NCBI RefSeq assembly: GCF_003669035.1
Contig: NZ_CP033070.1
Coordinates: 2,542,001 to 2,606,000 of the forward strand
Direction: 5' to 3'
Length of the DNA stretch: 64,000 nucleotides
From: Chryseobacterium sp. 3008163
GTDB lineage: Bacteria > Bacteroidota > Bacteroidia > Flavobacteriales > Weeksellaceae
The translations under genes were made by a program, and so were the position numbers. The notes under the pieces were generated by a model that saw nothing but the letters and a program-made list of their open reading frames with translations, was not told the DNA's origin and searched no databases. This document shows, one piece after another, positions 35,964 through 47,118 of the stretch (its first letter is position 1; every line of letters begins with the position of its first letter).

Positions 35964-38900
35964 TTATGCGGGAATTTCTCCTCTGTATAAGAATGAAATA
36001 ATTTCTTTGTTCATTTTGTCAACCATTTCGCTGAACAAATGGAAAGATTCCTGTTTGTAGATGACCAATGGATCTTTTTGTTCGTACACAGCTCCTTGAG
36101 AAGATTTTCTCAAATCATCCATTTCACGAAGGTGAAGTTTCCAGTTTTCATCGATGATTGATAATGTGATGTTCTTTTCGAAATCATTGATTAAGCTGTC
36201 ACAGTTGGTGTCGTGAGCTTCTTTCAAATCTGTAACAATCGTTAAAGTTTTAACTCCGTCTGTGAAAGGAACCTGGATCATTTTAAACATTGAACCCTGA
36301 TTCTGATAAACATTCTCAATAATCGGGAATGATTTTTCTTTCAGAAGATTTAGCTTCATATCATAGTCAGCCTGAGCTGCTTTGAAAAGAAGATCTGTCA
36401 GTTCAGGAATTTGTTTAGATTTAAAATCATTTTCAGAAACCGGAGATTCCATTGTGAAGTTTTTAATCACTTCAAATTCAAAATCTTTAAAGTTTCCGGT
36501 AGCTTTACCTTTAGCCACAATAGAATTTGAAACATCAAAAATCATGTTGGTGATATCGTACTTCAAGTGATCACCGAACAAAGCATTCTTTCTTCTCTTG
36601 TAAATTACATCACGCTGCTTATTCATCACATCATCGTACTCAAGAAGTCTCTTTCTTGTTCCGAAGTTGTTTTCTTCTACTTTTTTCTGAGCTCTCTCGA
36701 TAGACTTAGAAATCATAGAATGCTGAATCACTTCACCATCTTTATGACCCATTCTGTCCATCATTTTAGCAATTCTTTCAGAACCGAATAAACGCATTAA
36801 GTTGTCTTCCAAAGAAACATAGAACTGCGAACTCCCAGGATCTCCCTGACGTCCTGCTCTACCTCTTAACTGTCTGTCAACACGTCTTGAATCGTGTCTT
36901 TCTGTTCCGATGATCGCTAAACCACCAGATTCTTTTACTTCTTTCGAAAGCTTAATATCGGTACCACGACCCGCCATGTTGGTTGCAATGGTTACAACTC
37001 CTGGCTGACCCGCTCCGGCAACGATTTCTGCTTCCTTCTTGTGAAGTTTAGCATTCAAAACCTGGTGCTGAATTTTTCTTAACTGAAGTGCTTTTGAAAG
37101 CAACTGAGAAATCTCAACTGAAGTCGTCCCAACCAATACTGGTCTTCCGGCTGATGTTAGATTTTCAATTTCTTCAATTACTGCATTGTATTTTTCTCTG
37201 TTGGTTTTGAAAACCAAATCTTGTCTGTCATTTCTCTGAATCGGACGGTTGGTAGGGATTACCACCACGTCTAATTTGTAAATCTGCCAAAGTTCTCCAG
37301 CTTCAGTTTCTGCTGTACCCGTCATCCCCGCAAGTTTGTTGTACATACGGAAGTAGTTTTGAAGAGTAACCGTTGCAAATGTCTGAGTAGCCGCTTCGAT
37401 TTTTACACTTTCTTTAGCTTCAATCGCCTGGTGAAGACCGTCAGAATAACGTCTTCCTTCCATGATACGACCTGTCTGCTCATCAACGATTTTTACTTCA
37501 CCATCGATCACTACATATTCATCATCTTTTTCAAATAATGTGTAGGCTTTCAACAATTGGCTCATCGTGTGAACACGCTCAGATTTTTCGGCAAAATCAG
37601 AGAATAGTTTTTCTTTAGCTTCGAATTCCTCTTCTTTAGATAAATTTTTAGCCTCTACTTCAGCAATCTCAGTTCCAATGTCCGGAAGAACGAAGAAGTT
37701 ATTGTCTTCATTTCCTTGAGACATATATTCAACACCTTTATCTGTCAAATCAACCTGATTGTTTTTTTCTTCAATTACGAAGTAAAGATCCTGATCTACA
37801 ATCGGCATATCACGGTTGTTGTCAGCCATGTATTGAGCTTCAGTTTTTTGAAGCAATGCACGGTTTCCGCTTTCTGATAAAAATTTAATTAACTGTCTGT
37901 TTTTTGGTAAACCTCTGTAAGCTTGAAGTAATTTGAATCCTCCTTCTTTAGTCTTACCAGCAGCGATTAATTTTTTTGCTTCATTGAAAATTGCAGAAAC
38001 GGTTTTTTTCTGAACTTCAACAATTCTGTCAATAGAAGGTTTAAGAACATCAAATTCTTGTCTGTCTCCCTGAGGAACCGGACCAGAAATAATCAAAGGA
38101 GTTCTTGCGTCATCCACCAAAACTGAGTCAACCTCATCCACAATTGCAAAGTTCAATTCTCTCTGTACCAATTCTGAAGGTGAAGCCACCATGTTATCTC
38201 TCAGATAATCGAAACCGAATTCGTTATTCGTTCCGTAAGTAATATCTGAGTTGTATGCTTTTCTTCTTCCGTCTGAGTTCGGTTGGTGATTATCGATACA
38301 GTCGATAGACATTCCGTGGAATTGGTACAAAGGTCCCATCCAAGCGGAGTCACGTTTCGCCAAATAATCATTTACCGTTACTACGTGTACGCCTCTTTCC
38401 GGAAGTGCGTTTAAGTAAATAGGAAGTGTACCTACCAAAGTTTTACCTTCACCTGTTGCCATCTCAGCAATTTTACCACTGTGAAGAATCACACCACCGA
38501 TAAACTGAGTATCGTAATGCACCATATCCCACAAAATAGTAGTTCCGGCTGCATTCCATGAGTTTTTCCAAACTGCTTCATTTCCTTGAATTTCAACGAA
38601 ATCTTTAGTTGCAGCAAGTTCTTTATCCAAATCTGTAGCCGTTACACGGATTTCTCCGTTTTGAGCCCATCTTCTAGATGTTTCTTTGATCAACGCAAAA
38701 GCTTCCGGTAGAACCTGTAAAAGAACTTTTTCTTCAATCTCATAAGAATCTTTTTTCAAAGCTTCTATTTTAGAGAAAAGAGCCTCTTTTTCATCAACGT
38801 TTTTTGAGTTTTTGATCTGCTCTTTGATTTCTTCTATCTGAGTTGTAATCGTATTGGTCGCTTCTTTAATTTTAGATTTAAATTCAGCGGTCTTTTCTCT

Positions 38901-39035
38901 TAAACCGTCATCAGATAATTCTCCGATGGCTGGTTCAACAGATTTGATTTTTGTTACAACTTTTTTTACTTCTTTTAGGTCCTGCGCTTTTTTGTCTCCC
39001 AAAAACCCTTTAAGAACTTTATTTAAAAAACTCAT
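35964..39035 (-). CDS. secA: Protein translocase ATPase SecA
   Basis: A 1023-aa motor that pushes unfolded proteins through SecYEG. Visible: Walker [12 protein letters not shown] (about 195), DEAD-type [47 protein letters not shown] and the [15 protein letters not shown] arginine finger. The insertions ([14 protein letters not shown], a long linker at about 400) are typical of Bacteroidetes. It ends at FLYRGEIPA without the C-terminal zinc-binding tail. The terminator follows directly, so this is the natural end. It is single in its transcript. Confidence 0.97.
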   Translation of the reverse strand: MSFLNKVLKGFLGDKKAQDLKEVKKVVTKIKSVEPAIGELSDDGLREKTAEFKSKIKEATNTITTQIEEIKEQIKNSKNVDEKEALFSKIEALKKDSYEIEEKVLLQVLPEAFALIKETSRRWAQNGEIRVTATDLDKELAATKDFVEIQGNEAVWKNSWNAAGTTILWDMVHYDTQFIGGVILHSGKIAEMATGEGKTLVGTLPIYLNALPERGVHVVTVNDYLAKRDSAWMGPLYQFHGMSIDCIDNHQPNSDGRRKAYNSDITYGTNNEFGFDYLRDNMVASPSELVQRELNFAIVDEVDSVLVDDARTPLIISGPVPQGDRQEFDVLKPSIDRIVEVQKKTVSAIFNEAKKLIAAGKTKEGGFKLLQAYRGLPKNRQLIKFLSESGNRALLQKTEAQYMADNNRDMPIVDQDLYFVIEEKNNQVDLTDKGVEYMSQGNEDNNFFVLPDIGTEIAEVEAKNLSKEEEFEAKEKLFSDFAEKSERVHTMSQLLKAYTLFEKDDEYVVIDGEVKIVDEQTGRIMEGRRYSDGLHQAIEAKESVKIEAATQTFATVTLQNYFRMYNKLAGMTGTAETEAGELWQIYKLDVVVIPTNRPIQRNDRQDLVFKTNREKYNAVIEEIENLTSAGRPVLVGTTSVEISQLLSKALQLRKIQHQVLNAKLHKKEAEIVAGAGQPGVVTIATNMAGRGTDIKLSKEVKESGGLAIIGTERHDSRRVDRQLRGRAGRQGDPGSSQFYVSLEDNLMRLFGSERIAKMMDRMGHKDGEVIQHSMISKSIERAQKKVEENNFGTRKRLLEYDDVMNKQRDVIYKRRKNALFGDHLKYDITNMIFDVSNSIVAKGKATGNFKDFEFEVIKNFTMESPVSENDFKSKQIPELTDLLFKAAQADYDMKLNLLKEKSFPIIENVYQNQGSMFKMIQVPFTDGVKTLTIVTDLKEAHDTNCDSLINDFEKNITLSIIDENWKLHLREMDDLRKSSQGAVYEQKDPLVIYKQESFHLFSEMVDKMNKEIISFLYRGEIPA

Positions 39036-39063
39036 AGAATTTGTTTTAAGCTCAAAACCTCAG

Positions 39064-39127
39064 GCTTTAAGCGTATTAAATTACACTCGATGGTGTATGT
39101 TATTATTGAAAAAGCTTTAAGCGTATT
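39064..39127. repeat. 14-bp direct repeat upstream of secA
   Basis: GCTTTAAGCGTATT occurs at 39064-39077 and 39114-39127, 50 bp apart, in the AT-rich gap before secA. It may be part of an extragenic repeat typical of this group; no function is visible. Confidence 0.4.
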
Positions 39128-39148
39128 GCCTAAAGCCTAATGCTTTTA

Positions 39149-39370
39149 TTAATATTCGTCCTCGTTCCAAAGATAATCTTCGTCCGTAGGATAGTCGGCC
39201 CATATTTCATCAATAGCGTCGTAAACCTCTCCTTCGTCTTCAATAGCCTGAAGGTTTTCTACAACTTCCATGGGTGCACCAGTTCTGATTGCGTAGTCGA
39301 TAAGTTCTGCCTTTGTCATCGGCCAAGGTGCGTCGCTTAGGTATGAAGCTAATTCTAATGTCCAGTACAT
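39149..39370 (-). CDS. DUF2795 domain protein
   Basis: A 73-aa acidic protein, MYWTLELASYLSDAPWPMTK, with TKAELIDYAIRTGAPMEVVE and an Asp/Glu-rich tail. This is the short helical DUF2795 layout, often a small acidic partner in Bacteroidetes. The start at 39370 is chosen because a -10 box (TACTTTTG at 39386-39393) overlaps the longer frame. It sits upstream of secA in the same direction, with a 113-bp gap. Confidence 0.8.
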   Translation of the reverse strand: MYWTLELASYLSDAPWPMTKAELIDYAIRTGAPMEVVENLQAIEDEGEVYDAIDEIWADYPTDEDYLWNEDEY

Positions 39371-39385
39371 AATTTTTATTTTTTG

Positions 39386-39393
39386 CAAAAGTA
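39386..39393 (-). promoter_or_regulatory. -10 box of the DUF2795 gene
   Basis: TACTTTTG on the minus strand fits TAnnTTTG and lies 16 bp before ATG 39370. It rules out the upstream start. No clear -33 TTG is present. Confidence 0.45.
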
Positions 39394-39507
39394 TAAAAAT
39401 AGGTTATATTATAAACTTTTTTTATGACTTGATTTTCAATTCTTTTATTAAATTTTGTCTATGTTTACTGCAAATGCTTTTGTGAGCGTGATTGCGGTAG
39501 GTTGATG

Positions 39508-40530
39508 TCATTTTCTCAAAAACCATTCCACAAATTTTTTTGTGCCATTTTGGAAGTTTGTTGTAGGGGCGTAACCAAGCAGATTTCTAGCTTTTGTAAT
39601 GTCAGCATTGGTTTTCTGCACATCGCCCTGCTGCATTGGCAGTATTTTTTTTATGGCAATTTTGTCAAGATTTTGCTCGATAGCAGACAACATTTCAGAC
39701 AACTTGATGACTTCGCTTTCCCCCAGATTAATAATTTCGTACACTTTAGAATTCTTTTCTAAATAATCAATTGATTTCACAATTCCATCAATGATATCGT
39801 CGATGTATGTGTAATCTCTAGCGGTGTTTCCGTCGCCGTAGAAAGGGATTTCTTTGTTTTCTGAAATCAGTTTTGTGAATTTATGTATCGCTAGATCAGG
39901 TCTTTGTCTCGGTCCATAAACGGTAAAAAACCTTAGCTGAATCATATCGATATAATACAAGCTGTGATAAACATGACCTAAAATTTCACCACATTTTTTG
40001 GTTGCAGCGTAAGGGGAAATAGGATGGTCTACATTATCGGTTTCTGAAAAAGGAGTTTTCTCATTGTTTCCGTAAACACTTGAGGAAGAAGCGCAAACGA
40101 ATTTTTTAATTCCAAACTGATTGCACAGTTCCCAAAGATTCATTGTTCCTCGAACATTGACTTCCTCATATTCTAAAGGTCTTTCGATAGATGGTCGAAC
40201 TCCGGCAAGTGCAGCTAGATGAATAATTAAATCAAACTGATGATTTTTAAATATTTTTTCCAAACCTTTTTTGTCCCTGATATCCTGATCATATAAAGTG
40301 TAACGTTCTGATTTTGATGCGGAAATCAAATTTTGAATGTCGCTTTCTTTATCAGAAAATTCAAAATCAATATTTTTTTCAATAGAATCTAAAGTATTTT
40401 TAATTTTCACCTTATAATCATAGAAATCATCAAAATTGTCAATGTTTATGACAGAATGTCCGTGTTTCAATAATTCTTCTATCAAGTGAGAACCAATAAA
40501 TCCGCTTCCTCCCGTAACGAGATACGTCAT
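39508..40530 (-). CDS. UDP-glucuronate 4-epimerase-like NAD-dependent epimerase
   Basis: A 340-aa SDR enzyme. The NAD site TGGSGFIGSHL starts at residue 6, DNFDDFYDYKVKIKN follows, and the catalytic CASSSSVYGNNEKTPFS and YAATKKCGE (Tyr and Lys) are present. DNVDHPISPYAATKK is typical of the CapI/LspL group that converts UDP-glucuronate to UDP-galacturonate for surface polysaccharide. The start at 40530 is chosen because a -10 box overlaps the longer frame. The gene stands alone, so substrate use is inferred. Confidence 0.87.
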   Translation of the reverse strand: MTYLVTGGSGFIGSHLIEELLKHGHSVINIDNFDDFYDYKVKIKNTLDSIEKNIDFEFSDKESDIQNLISASKSERYTLYDQDIRDKKGLEKIFKNHQFDLIIHLAALAGVRPSIERPLEYEEVNVRGTMNLWELCNQFGIKKFVCASSSSVYGNNEKTPFSETDNVDHPISPYAATKKCGEILGHVYHSLYYIDMIQLRFFTVYGPRQRPDLAIHKFTKLISENKEIPFYGDGNTARDYTYIDDIIDGIVKSIDYLEKNSKVYEIINLGESEVIKLSEMLSAIEQNLDKIAIKKILPMQQGDVQKTNADITKARNLLGYAPTTNFQNGTKKFVEWFLRK

Positions 40531-40548
40531 GTGTATTTTTTTAGAAGA

Positions 40549-40556
40549 CAAATTTA
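40549..40556 (-). promoter_or_regulatory. -10 box of the epimerase gene
   Basis: TAAATTTG on the minus strand, 18 bp before ATG 40530. A matching TACTTTTG on the plus strand (40583-40590) serves the divergent DUF389 gene. Confidence 0.45.
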
Positions 40557-40604
40557 TTAATAATAGTTGAATGCTCTTTTCTTACTTTTGTTTTTTAAAC
40601 TGAA

Positions 40605-41660
40605 TTGATGATTAATTTTCAAAAACTTTTTGCTTTACCGAAAGAGGAAGAAGAAGATTTTACCTTTAATGAGATTGAGGAAGGCATTTTCTTTCGTGGT
40701 CACAATCTTTGGCTTTTGGTCATCTCGATGGGTATTGCCTGTATCGGCCTAAATATCAATAGTCCGGCAGCGGTAATCGGAGCGATGTTGATATCACCTT
40801 TAATGGGACCAATCGTGGGCGCAGCATTCGGTTTTTCGATTGGTAACAGACATTTGATGCGTTTAGGCATTATCAATTGGGCACTAATGATTGTCGTGGC
40901 ACTTTGCTCGTCTGCATTGTATTTTTTCATCACACCTTTTCATTCAGAAACCGCACAACTCGAAAGCTTTAAAACCGCTACTATTTTTGACTGTTTTTTA
41001 GCATTATTAGGAGGTTTTGCGTGGTTTTTGGGCATTGTAAGAAAAGAAGCGATCAAAGTAATTGCGGGAGTTGCAGTTTCTACCGCATGCATTCCGCCAC
41101 TTTGTACCGCCGGATACGGAATAGCAAATGGAAATTGGGAATATTTCTGGGGAGGATTTTACTTTTACTTAATCAACTGTTTCTTTATCGCAGTTGGCAC
41201 TTGGATTCTTAGTATTATTTTAGGTTATCAAAAATACTACCTTCAGAAAAACAAAATTAAAAACCAAAAAATATCTCTTTTTATCAGTTTAATTTCTGCT
41301 TTAATTCTTATTCCAAGCATTCTACTGACAAAAAAGAAATGGGAAAAAGAAAAGCTTAAAGAAAGATCTGAAAGTTACATTAAAACCATCAAAGAAAACC
41401 ATCCGGAACTCGCTATTATCAGTCACGAAAATTTTGAGGAAAAGGGAGAGAAGTTTTTAAAAATCACATTATTAAACGACAGTGTAGCAATCAGCAAAAA
41501 CAGATTAGACGAACACAATAATCTTGTAAAAGACATCCATCTTATTTGGCAGTATTCACCAAAACAGCAAAATCCAGAAACAGCAAAAATAAACGAAATG
41601 CAGGCGCAAATTTCTGAATTAAAGCTAGAAATGGAACGATTAAAAACCAAAAAAGAATAA
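40605..41660 (+). CDS. DUF389 family membrane protein
   Basis: A 351-aa protein with about seven membrane helices. The conserved GLNINSPAAVIGAMLISPLM and GPIVGAAFG in the first helices and CIPPLCTAGYG later identify DUF389. The soluble C terminus (residues 220-351) ends in a coiled coil (MQAQISELKLEMERLKTK). The family is uncharacterised, with a transporter-like fold suspected. It is divergent from the epimerase gene, with a 74-bp shared promoter region. Confidence 0.85.
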   Translation: MMINFQKLFALPKEEEEDFTFNEIEEGIFFRGHNLWLLVISMGIACIGLNINSPAAVIGAMLISPLMGPIVGAAFGFSIGNRHLMRLGIINWALMIVVALCSSALYFFITPFHSETAQLESFKTATIFDCFLALLGGFAWFLGIVRKEAIKVIAGVAVSTACIPPLCTAGYGIANGNWEYFWGGFYFYLINCFFIAVGTWILSIILGYQKYYLQKNKIKNQKISLFISLISALILIPSILLTKKKWEKEKLKERSESYIKTIKENHPELAIISHENFEEKGEKFLKITLLNDSVAISKNRLDEHNNLVKDIHLIWQYSPKQQNPETAKINEMQAQISELKLEMERLKTKKE

Positions 41661-41703
41661 TAACTGATTCTAAAATTTTATATTTACTTAAAAGTTAATA
41701 AAC

Positions 41704-42498
41704 ATGCAGTTTCAAGGGCAAATTTTAAAAATGACGAGTTTCAATGATCAACCTATTCAATATTATCTGAATCTTTCGGGTGATCTCATCCATATGAACG
41801 AATTGTTAGGTAAGAAATTGAGCATTAAACATACAGGTTATCAATGTGTAAATTGTGGTTTAAATAAAACAATTTACAGAATGGGCTTCTGCAAAAGCTG
41901 TTTTTTTGAAAGTCCATATGCCAGTGATACCATTATTCGTCCGGAGCTTTCTACCGCACATTTAGGAATTGGTGAGCGTAATCTTGATGTAGAAAAAGAA
42001 ATCCAATTGCAGCCACATACCGTATATTTAGCTTATACCGGCGATGTGAAAGTGGGTGTGACGAGAAATACGCAAATTCCGACACGATGGATCGATCAGG
42101 GCGCAACATTTGCTTTACCGATAGCCAGAACCGAAAACCGTTATGAAGCCGGAATGATAGAAGTTGCCCTCAAAGAACATCTTTCCGACAAAACCAATTG
42201 GAGAAAAATGTTGCAGGATGATTTTGAAGATGAGGTAGATTTGGCAGATTTCCAGCAGAAAATAAAAGAATATTTCCCTGAAGATTTCCAAAAGTTTTAT
42301 TCTGAAGGCGAAGATATGTGGAAGTTTGATTATCCTTTTTCAAAGCCGGAAAAAGTGACTTCTTTTACTTTAGACAAAAAACCTGAATTTTCAGGAAAAC
42401 TTGTTGGAATTAAAGGACAATATTTAGCTTTTGAAGGTGGTGATTTTATGAATATAAGAGGGCATGAGGGATATGTGATTGAGCTGGGAATTTCATAG
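41704..42498 (+). CDS. DUF2797 zinc-finger protein
   Basis: A 264-aa cytosolic protein. A four-Cys zinc ribbon (CVNCGLN and CKSC near residues 50-70) leads to a GIY-YIG-like strand pair VYLAYTGDVKVGVTR and EAGMIEVALKEHL, a layout shared with DUF2797. The function is unknown; nucleic acid binding or cutting is possible. It is 43 bp after the DUF389 gene and two bases before the WG-repeat gene. Confidence 0.83.
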   Translation: MQFQGQILKMTSFNDQPIQYYLNLSGDLIHMNELLGKKLSIKHTGYQCVNCGLNKTIYRMGFCKSCFFESPYASDTIIRPELSTAHLGIGERNLDVEKEIQLQPHTVYLAYTGDVKVGVTRNTQIPTRWIDQGATFALPIARTENRYEAGMIEVALKEHLSDKTNWRKMLQDDFEDEVDLADFQQKIKEYFPEDFQKFYSEGEDMWKFDYPFSKPEKVTSFTLDKKPEFSGKLVGIKGQYLAFEGGDFMNIRGHEGYVIELGIS

Positions 42499-42500
42499 AT

Positions 42501-44369
42501 ATGAAAAAACTTCTATTTATTTTGTTTGGAATCATAATTTCTTGTAATTCTAAATCACAAGATAAAATAGATTTGTCGCAGAAAAATATTTCAATTTCCG
42601 AAAAAGATGTTGTAACAGGATGGAAAAGAATATTACTTAATAAACCAAATAAATGGGGTTTTATTGATGATAACAATAGTGTGAAAATTCCATTCATCTA
42701 TGATTTTGTAAATCCTTTTGATGAAAATAAACTGGTTTATGCGAAGGATAAAGGAAAAGAACTTTACATTAATTCCACAGGAGAAATAATAATTCCTGCT
42801 ATATATGAAAAAGTAGGTCTTTTTTCAGAAGGATTGGTAGAAGCGAAAAAAGATGGAAAATATGGGTTTTTAGATACCAAAGGAAATGTTGCAATTCCAT
42901 TTAAATATGATGGTGTAGATTCTTTTTATCAGGGATTATGTATTGTCTCAAGAAATAATAAATTTGGTTTTATCAATAAAAATGGTAAAGAGGTGATTCC
43001 TCTTATTTATGAATCTGTACAAAACTCACATGCAGACAATATTGTAATTGTTTCCAAAGGATCAAAATGGGCTTTTATTGATAACAATGGCAAACTTCTT
43101 TCTGATTTTATTTATGATAAGGTTTTCAGCGGGTATAATTTAAATATAAAACCTCTCTCAAACATAAGTGAAGTAACAACATACTTTAAAAATGGAGCTG
43201 TTTTAGTTTTTAAAGATAGAAAATACGAATTCCTTAATGAAAAAATAGAACCTGCTTTTCCCAATAATAAATTTGACTCGGCATCGGTTTTTGACACCTA
43301 CAATAATGCAATTGTTAAAAGGAATGGTAAATATGGAATGATTAAACCTAATGGTGAAGCAAAAGTATCGATAGAATATGATTTTGTAGAGTATTTTGAT
43401 TCAAATCACAATTCTTCGGAATATTATAATGCCAGAAAAGGCAAGATATATTCTATTTTTAATAGGAATCTGAAAAAATTAGGAGAATCTTATGAACCAG
43501 TTTACAATGATTTTTCTAATAAAACCCCTTTTGTAATTTTTAAAAATCTAGAAAATAAATACGGAATGATTGCTTCCACTGGAGAAGAAATTATCCCTTT
43601 TGATTTTGATGAAATTTACAAAATTGAAAGGACTAATCTCTTCTCAGTTTCTCAAAAGAATAAATTCGGTATCATTGATGAGAAAGGAAAAATCAAAATT
43701 CCTGTTCAATACAAAATAATATACCCGCTGTATGATAAATTTGATGACGAAGAACTTCGTAAAAAGAATTTGTTTATTGCTGATGGCAAAGTAATAAATA
43801 GTAATAATCATGTATTAATAGATGGATATAATTCGATGACTCCAATATTTAATAATCATAATTTTCTTAGCGTTTCCAAAAACAAAAAATTCGGAATTAT
43901 TGATATCAACAAAAAAATAATTCTTCCTTTAGAATATGATGAAATTTCTAATTGGACAGAATATGGACCAAGACATTCAAAATTTATTATCAAAAACGGA
44001 AAAACCGGTTTAATCGATCATGAAACTTTTAAAATCACCATTCCGCCTATTTATGATAAATTTAGGTATCTCAATGGCTTAATTTTCGCTAAGAAACAAA
44101 ACAAAGAAGGAATTATAGATGAGGAAGGAAATGTTTTGTGTGATTTTATTTATGATGAAATTTATCCTAATCTAAGTGATTTCTACAGCTATAATAGTAC
44201 TGAACCAAGAATTTATGCAAAAAAAGGAAATTCTTATCTTCAAATTAATGCTAAAGGAAAAATTGTAAAATCAAACTTAACTCGAAAATTTGTAATTGAG
44301 AATTCTGAAATTCCCGTTATTAATAGAAAACAAATACCAGAACCGCCTTTGCCTCCAAGAACTAAGTAG
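42501..44369 (+). CDS. WG-repeat lipoprotein
   Basis: A 622-aa lipoprotein (MKKLLFILFGIIISC, lipobox Cys 15). From residue 45 it is built of WG-type repeats of about 50 residues, for example KWGFIDDNNSVKIPFIYDFV, KYGFLDTKGNVAIPFKYDGV, KFGFINKNGKEVIPLIYESV and KFGIIDEKGKIKIPVQYKII. A Pro-rich tail PEPPLPPRTK ends the chain. WG proteins form beta structures outside the cell; partners are unknown. It is two bases after the DUF2797 stop, so co-translation is likely. Confidence 0.88.
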   Translation: MKKLLFILFGIIISCNSKSQDKIDLSQKNISISEKDVVTGWKRILLNKPNKWGFIDDNNSVKIPFIYDFVNPFDENKLVYAKDKGKELYINSTGEIIIPAIYEKVGLFSEGLVEAKKDGKYGFLDTKGNVAIPFKYDGVDSFYQGLCIVSRNNKFGFINKNGKEVIPLIYESVQNSHADNIVIVSKGSKWAFIDNNGKLLSDFIYDKVFSGYNLNIKPLSNISEVTTYFKNGAVLVFKDRKYEFLNEKIEPAFPNNKFDSASVFDTYNNAIVKRNGKYGMIKPNGEAKVSIEYDFVEYFDSNHNSSEYYNARKGKIYSIFNRNLKKLGESYEPVYNDFSNKTPFVIFKNLENKYGMIASTGEEIIPFDFDEIYKIERTNLFSVSQKNKFGIIDEKGKIKIPVQYKIIYPLYDKFDDEELRKKNLFIADGKVINSNNHVLIDGYNSMTPIFNNHNFLSVSKNKKFGIIDINKKIILPLEYDEISNWTEYGPRHSKFIIKNGKTGLIDHETFKITIPPIYDKFRYLNGLIFAKKQNKEGIIDEEGNVLCDFIYDEIYPNLSDFYSYNSTEPRIYAKKGNSYLQINAKGKIVKSNLTRKFVIENSEIPVINRKQIPEPPLPPRTK

Positions 44370-44403
44370 TAAAGATGGAAACATTAATTCAAATAACTAA
44401 ATC

Positions 44404-47088
44404 ATGAAAAAACCCTGGGTTAAGAAGCTAATAATAGGTCTTGGAATTGTATTCGGACTTATTCTGATTGCCAACTTAGCAATCAACATTTGGCTAAAAA
44501 CCCAGCTTCCTGATTATATCAAGAAAAATACAGACTATAAAGTTTCGTACAAATCTCTGAACGTAGATTTGGGAACCGGAAATATTTTTGCAACAGGAAT
44601 AACCGTTAACAATAAAAATCCTCAAAATGTAAATATTATAGGTTTTCAGGGAACGGTTGATAGCTTGAAAATTAGCCGTTTAGGAATTTATGATGCGATT
44701 TTTAATAAAAAAATAAGTACATCAGATATTTATTTGGCAAAGCCTAATCTGAATATCAATTTAGCGAAACCCGCAGATAAGAAAAAAGAAAAAAACACCA
44801 CTCCTCTTGATTTTGAAAACATAAGAATCAACAACGGAACTATTCAGGTATTTAGGCATACAAAGCAAAAGTTTTTTTCGGTTAATGATTTAGATTTAAT
44901 GGTTGAGAATCTTCAGATGACAGAAGAGTCTGTACAAGACAAACTTCCTTTTGTCTTCGACCAATACAGCATCAAAGGGACGAATTTTTTCTTTCAACCT
45001 GATAATATTTATACTTTAAAAATAAATAAAATAACGACAACGAACGGGCAGATTTCTATTGACAACCTTCAACTTGTGCCAATTATTGATTTTGAAAATT
45101 TCAAGAAAATTTATCCAAAGAAAAAGCAATTGATATCGGCAACCATCCAGAAAATTGATTTTAAAGATGTTGTTTTAAAGGATAATAAAGTTTCTCTCAC
45201 GAATGCTACTTTTCAAAACCCTAATATTTTAGTTTATACCACCAATGCAGTTCCGGATAAAGTAAAAAAGCCAACTAATTTTGAATTAAATCTTGATGAT
45301 TTTAAATTAAATAATGCGCTCATTCAAGTGAATAAACCTGATGGAAACAAACTATTGTTTGCGAAAAACGTCAATTTAAACATTAAAAATATTGAGTTCA
45401 GCAAAGAAACTTTTGAAGAAATGATTCCTTTGAGATACAAGGATTTTAATTTTTCAGGGAGAGATATCCAGTTTTTTAACCACCAGAACATCAACGTAGA
45501 AAGCATTGCATTAAGTCCGAAAAAAGGTGACATCAGAAATATTTCGATTATTCCCAATCATTCCGAGGCAAACAAAACTACGATGAATCTAAAGGCAAAT
45601 CAAATTGCTTTTAACATCAATAAATGGGAAATTGTTGATAAAAAACTCAATCTCGATGTTCAGGATGTTTTAGTCAATCAAGTGAACGGAAACATTACGG
45701 CAGGAACAGGAAAGTCTGATAAAAAATCAAATTTTGATGGAATTCAATTTCCTATTGCTATCAGAAATGTCAATCTGAAAAACTCAAATATTACATACGA
45801 TAAAGGAAGCCAGCCGCTCACTTTTAATGATCTAAATGCTTCCATAAAAAATATTGAACTCAGCGAAAAACCAAAGAATGGTGGATTGGCTGTTAAGGTA
45901 AAAGATTATACACTGACGACGAAAAATTTCGCCTACAAAACGAAATTTTACAACATGACGGTTGCTGCTTTAGCATTTGATAAAAATAAAATAAAACTGG
46001 ATCAGTTTGCGATGAAACCGTTGGTTTCGAGAGCACAGTTTATCAGAATGATTCCAGTTGAGAGCGATTTATATGATTTAAAAGCAAATCAAGTGAATGT
46101 TGCAGGGCAATGGGATTTTTTCTCTGAAGATAAATTTCTTCATGCTACTAATGTTACCATTTTGTCTGCGAATGCCAATATTTTCAGAAGTAAAATTCCG
46201 GCTGATGATCCGAAGGAAAAACTATTGTATTCAAGGCTTTTAAGGAATATAAAAATCCCGATGTTTATTGATCTGCTTCAACTAAAAAATTCAGTTTTAG
46301 AATATGAAGAAGATACACCGAAGAGTAGCGGACCAGGGAAATTGACGTTTACTAATTTCAATATGAACGTTAAGAATCTGAATTCTGCCAAAATGAAAGG
46401 CAAACCCACTCAGGTTGACATCAAAATCGATTGTACGTTTATGGAAAGCTCACCACTTTCTGTCAATTGGGGCTTCAATACAGCAGATCAGAGTGATCGC
46501 TTTACCATTACAGGAAAACTGAATAATATTCCGGCAGTGGCACTGAACGCATTTGTCGTTCCTTATATGAGCGTTACAGCTACCGGAACAATTCAGGAAA
46601 TGTTATTTAATTTTAAAGGAAATCCGAAAGGTATCGGCGGAACTTTTAATATAAAACATAAAGATCTGAAAGTTTCAATATTAGATAAAGACAGCAAAAA
46701 GAAAAAAGGTGTTTTGAGCGCTGTGGTGAATATTTTCGTTAAATCAGATTCAGGGAAATTTCCGGAATCGGTCACAGTGGAAAATGTTGAAAGAGATCCT
46801 ACAAAATCATTCTTTAATCTGTTTTGGAAAGGTATTGAAGACGGTTTGAAGAAAACGTTGATAGGTATTGATATCGATAAAACTAAAAAAACCGTTGAAA
46901 AAACAAAGGAAACGGTAAAAGAGGTGAAAAATACCGTTAAAGATGCGAAGGCTTCAGTAAAAGAAGCTAAAAAAGATATTTCTAAAGCAGTAAAATCTAT
47001 TCAAAAACCAGAAATGGAAAAACCAAAAGAGAAAAAAGGAATTTTCAGAAAAGTCTTTAACAAAAAAGAAAATCCCGAAACTAATTAG
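44404..47088 (+). CDS. AsmA-like (DUF748-type) envelope protein
   Basis: An 894-aa protein with one N-terminal membrane helix (LIIGLGIVFGLILIANLAIN) and a long repeating beta groove: YKVSYKSLNVDLGTGNIFAT, then many xxDLxxFxLxNxxI units. The C-terminal 70 residues are Lys-rich and helical (KKTVEKTKETVKEVKNTVKD). AsmA-type proteins are thought to carry lipids between membranes. The start is at 44404, 35 bp after the WG gene. The tail is unusual for the family. Confidence 0.8.
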   Translation: MKKPWVKKLIIGLGIVFGLILIANLAINIWLKTQLPDYIKKNTDYKVSYKSLNVDLGTGNIFATGITVNNKNPQNVNIIGFQGTVDSLKISRLGIYDAIFNKKISTSDIYLAKPNLNINLAKPADKKKEKNTTPLDFENIRINNGTIQVFRHTKQKFFSVNDLDLMVENLQMTEESVQDKLPFVFDQYSIKGTNFFFQPDNIYTLKINKITTTNGQISIDNLQLVPIIDFENFKKIYPKKKQLISATIQKIDFKDVVLKDNKVSLTNATFQNPNILVYTTNAVPDKVKKPTNFELNLDDFKLNNALIQVNKPDGNKLLFAKNVNLNIKNIEFSKETFEEMIPLRYKDFNFSGRDIQFFNHQNINVESIALSPKKGDIRNISIIPNHSEANKTTMNLKANQIAFNINKWEIVDKKLNLDVQDVLVNQVNGNITAGTGKSDKKSNFDGIQFPIAIRNVNLKNSNITYDKGSQPLTFNDLNASIKNIELSEKPKNGGLAVKVKDYTLTTKNFAYKTKFYNMTVAALAFDKNKIKLDQFAMKPLVSRAQFIRMIPVESDLYDLKANQVNVAGQWDFFSEDKFLHATNVTILSANANIFRSKIPADDPKEKLLYSRLLRNIKIPMFIDLLQLKNSVLEYEEDTPKSSGPGKLTFTNFNMNVKNLNSAKMKGKPTQVDIKIDCTFMESSPLSVNWGFNTADQSDRFTITGKLNNIPAVALNAFVVPYMSVTATGTIQEMLFNFKGNPKGIGGTFNIKHKDLKVSILDKDSKKKKGVLSAVVNIFVKSDSGKFPESVTVENVERDPTKSFFNLFWKGIEDGLKKTLIGIDIDKTKKTVEKTKETVKEVKNTVKDAKASVKEAKKDISKAVKSIQKPEMEKPKEKKGIFRKVFNKKENPETN

Positions 47089-47118
47089 GCTTCGGGCATA
47101 TTTGTATTAATTTAAAAT

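Noticed and set aside
35964..39035. Truncated SecA because it lacks the zinc tail
   Set aside because: The reading frame ends cleanly 20 bp before a strong terminator, and there is no leftover tail sequence.
39064..39127. CRISPR array
   Set aside because: Two copies of a 14-bp word with one spacer and no cas genes; no array was seen anywhere in the window.
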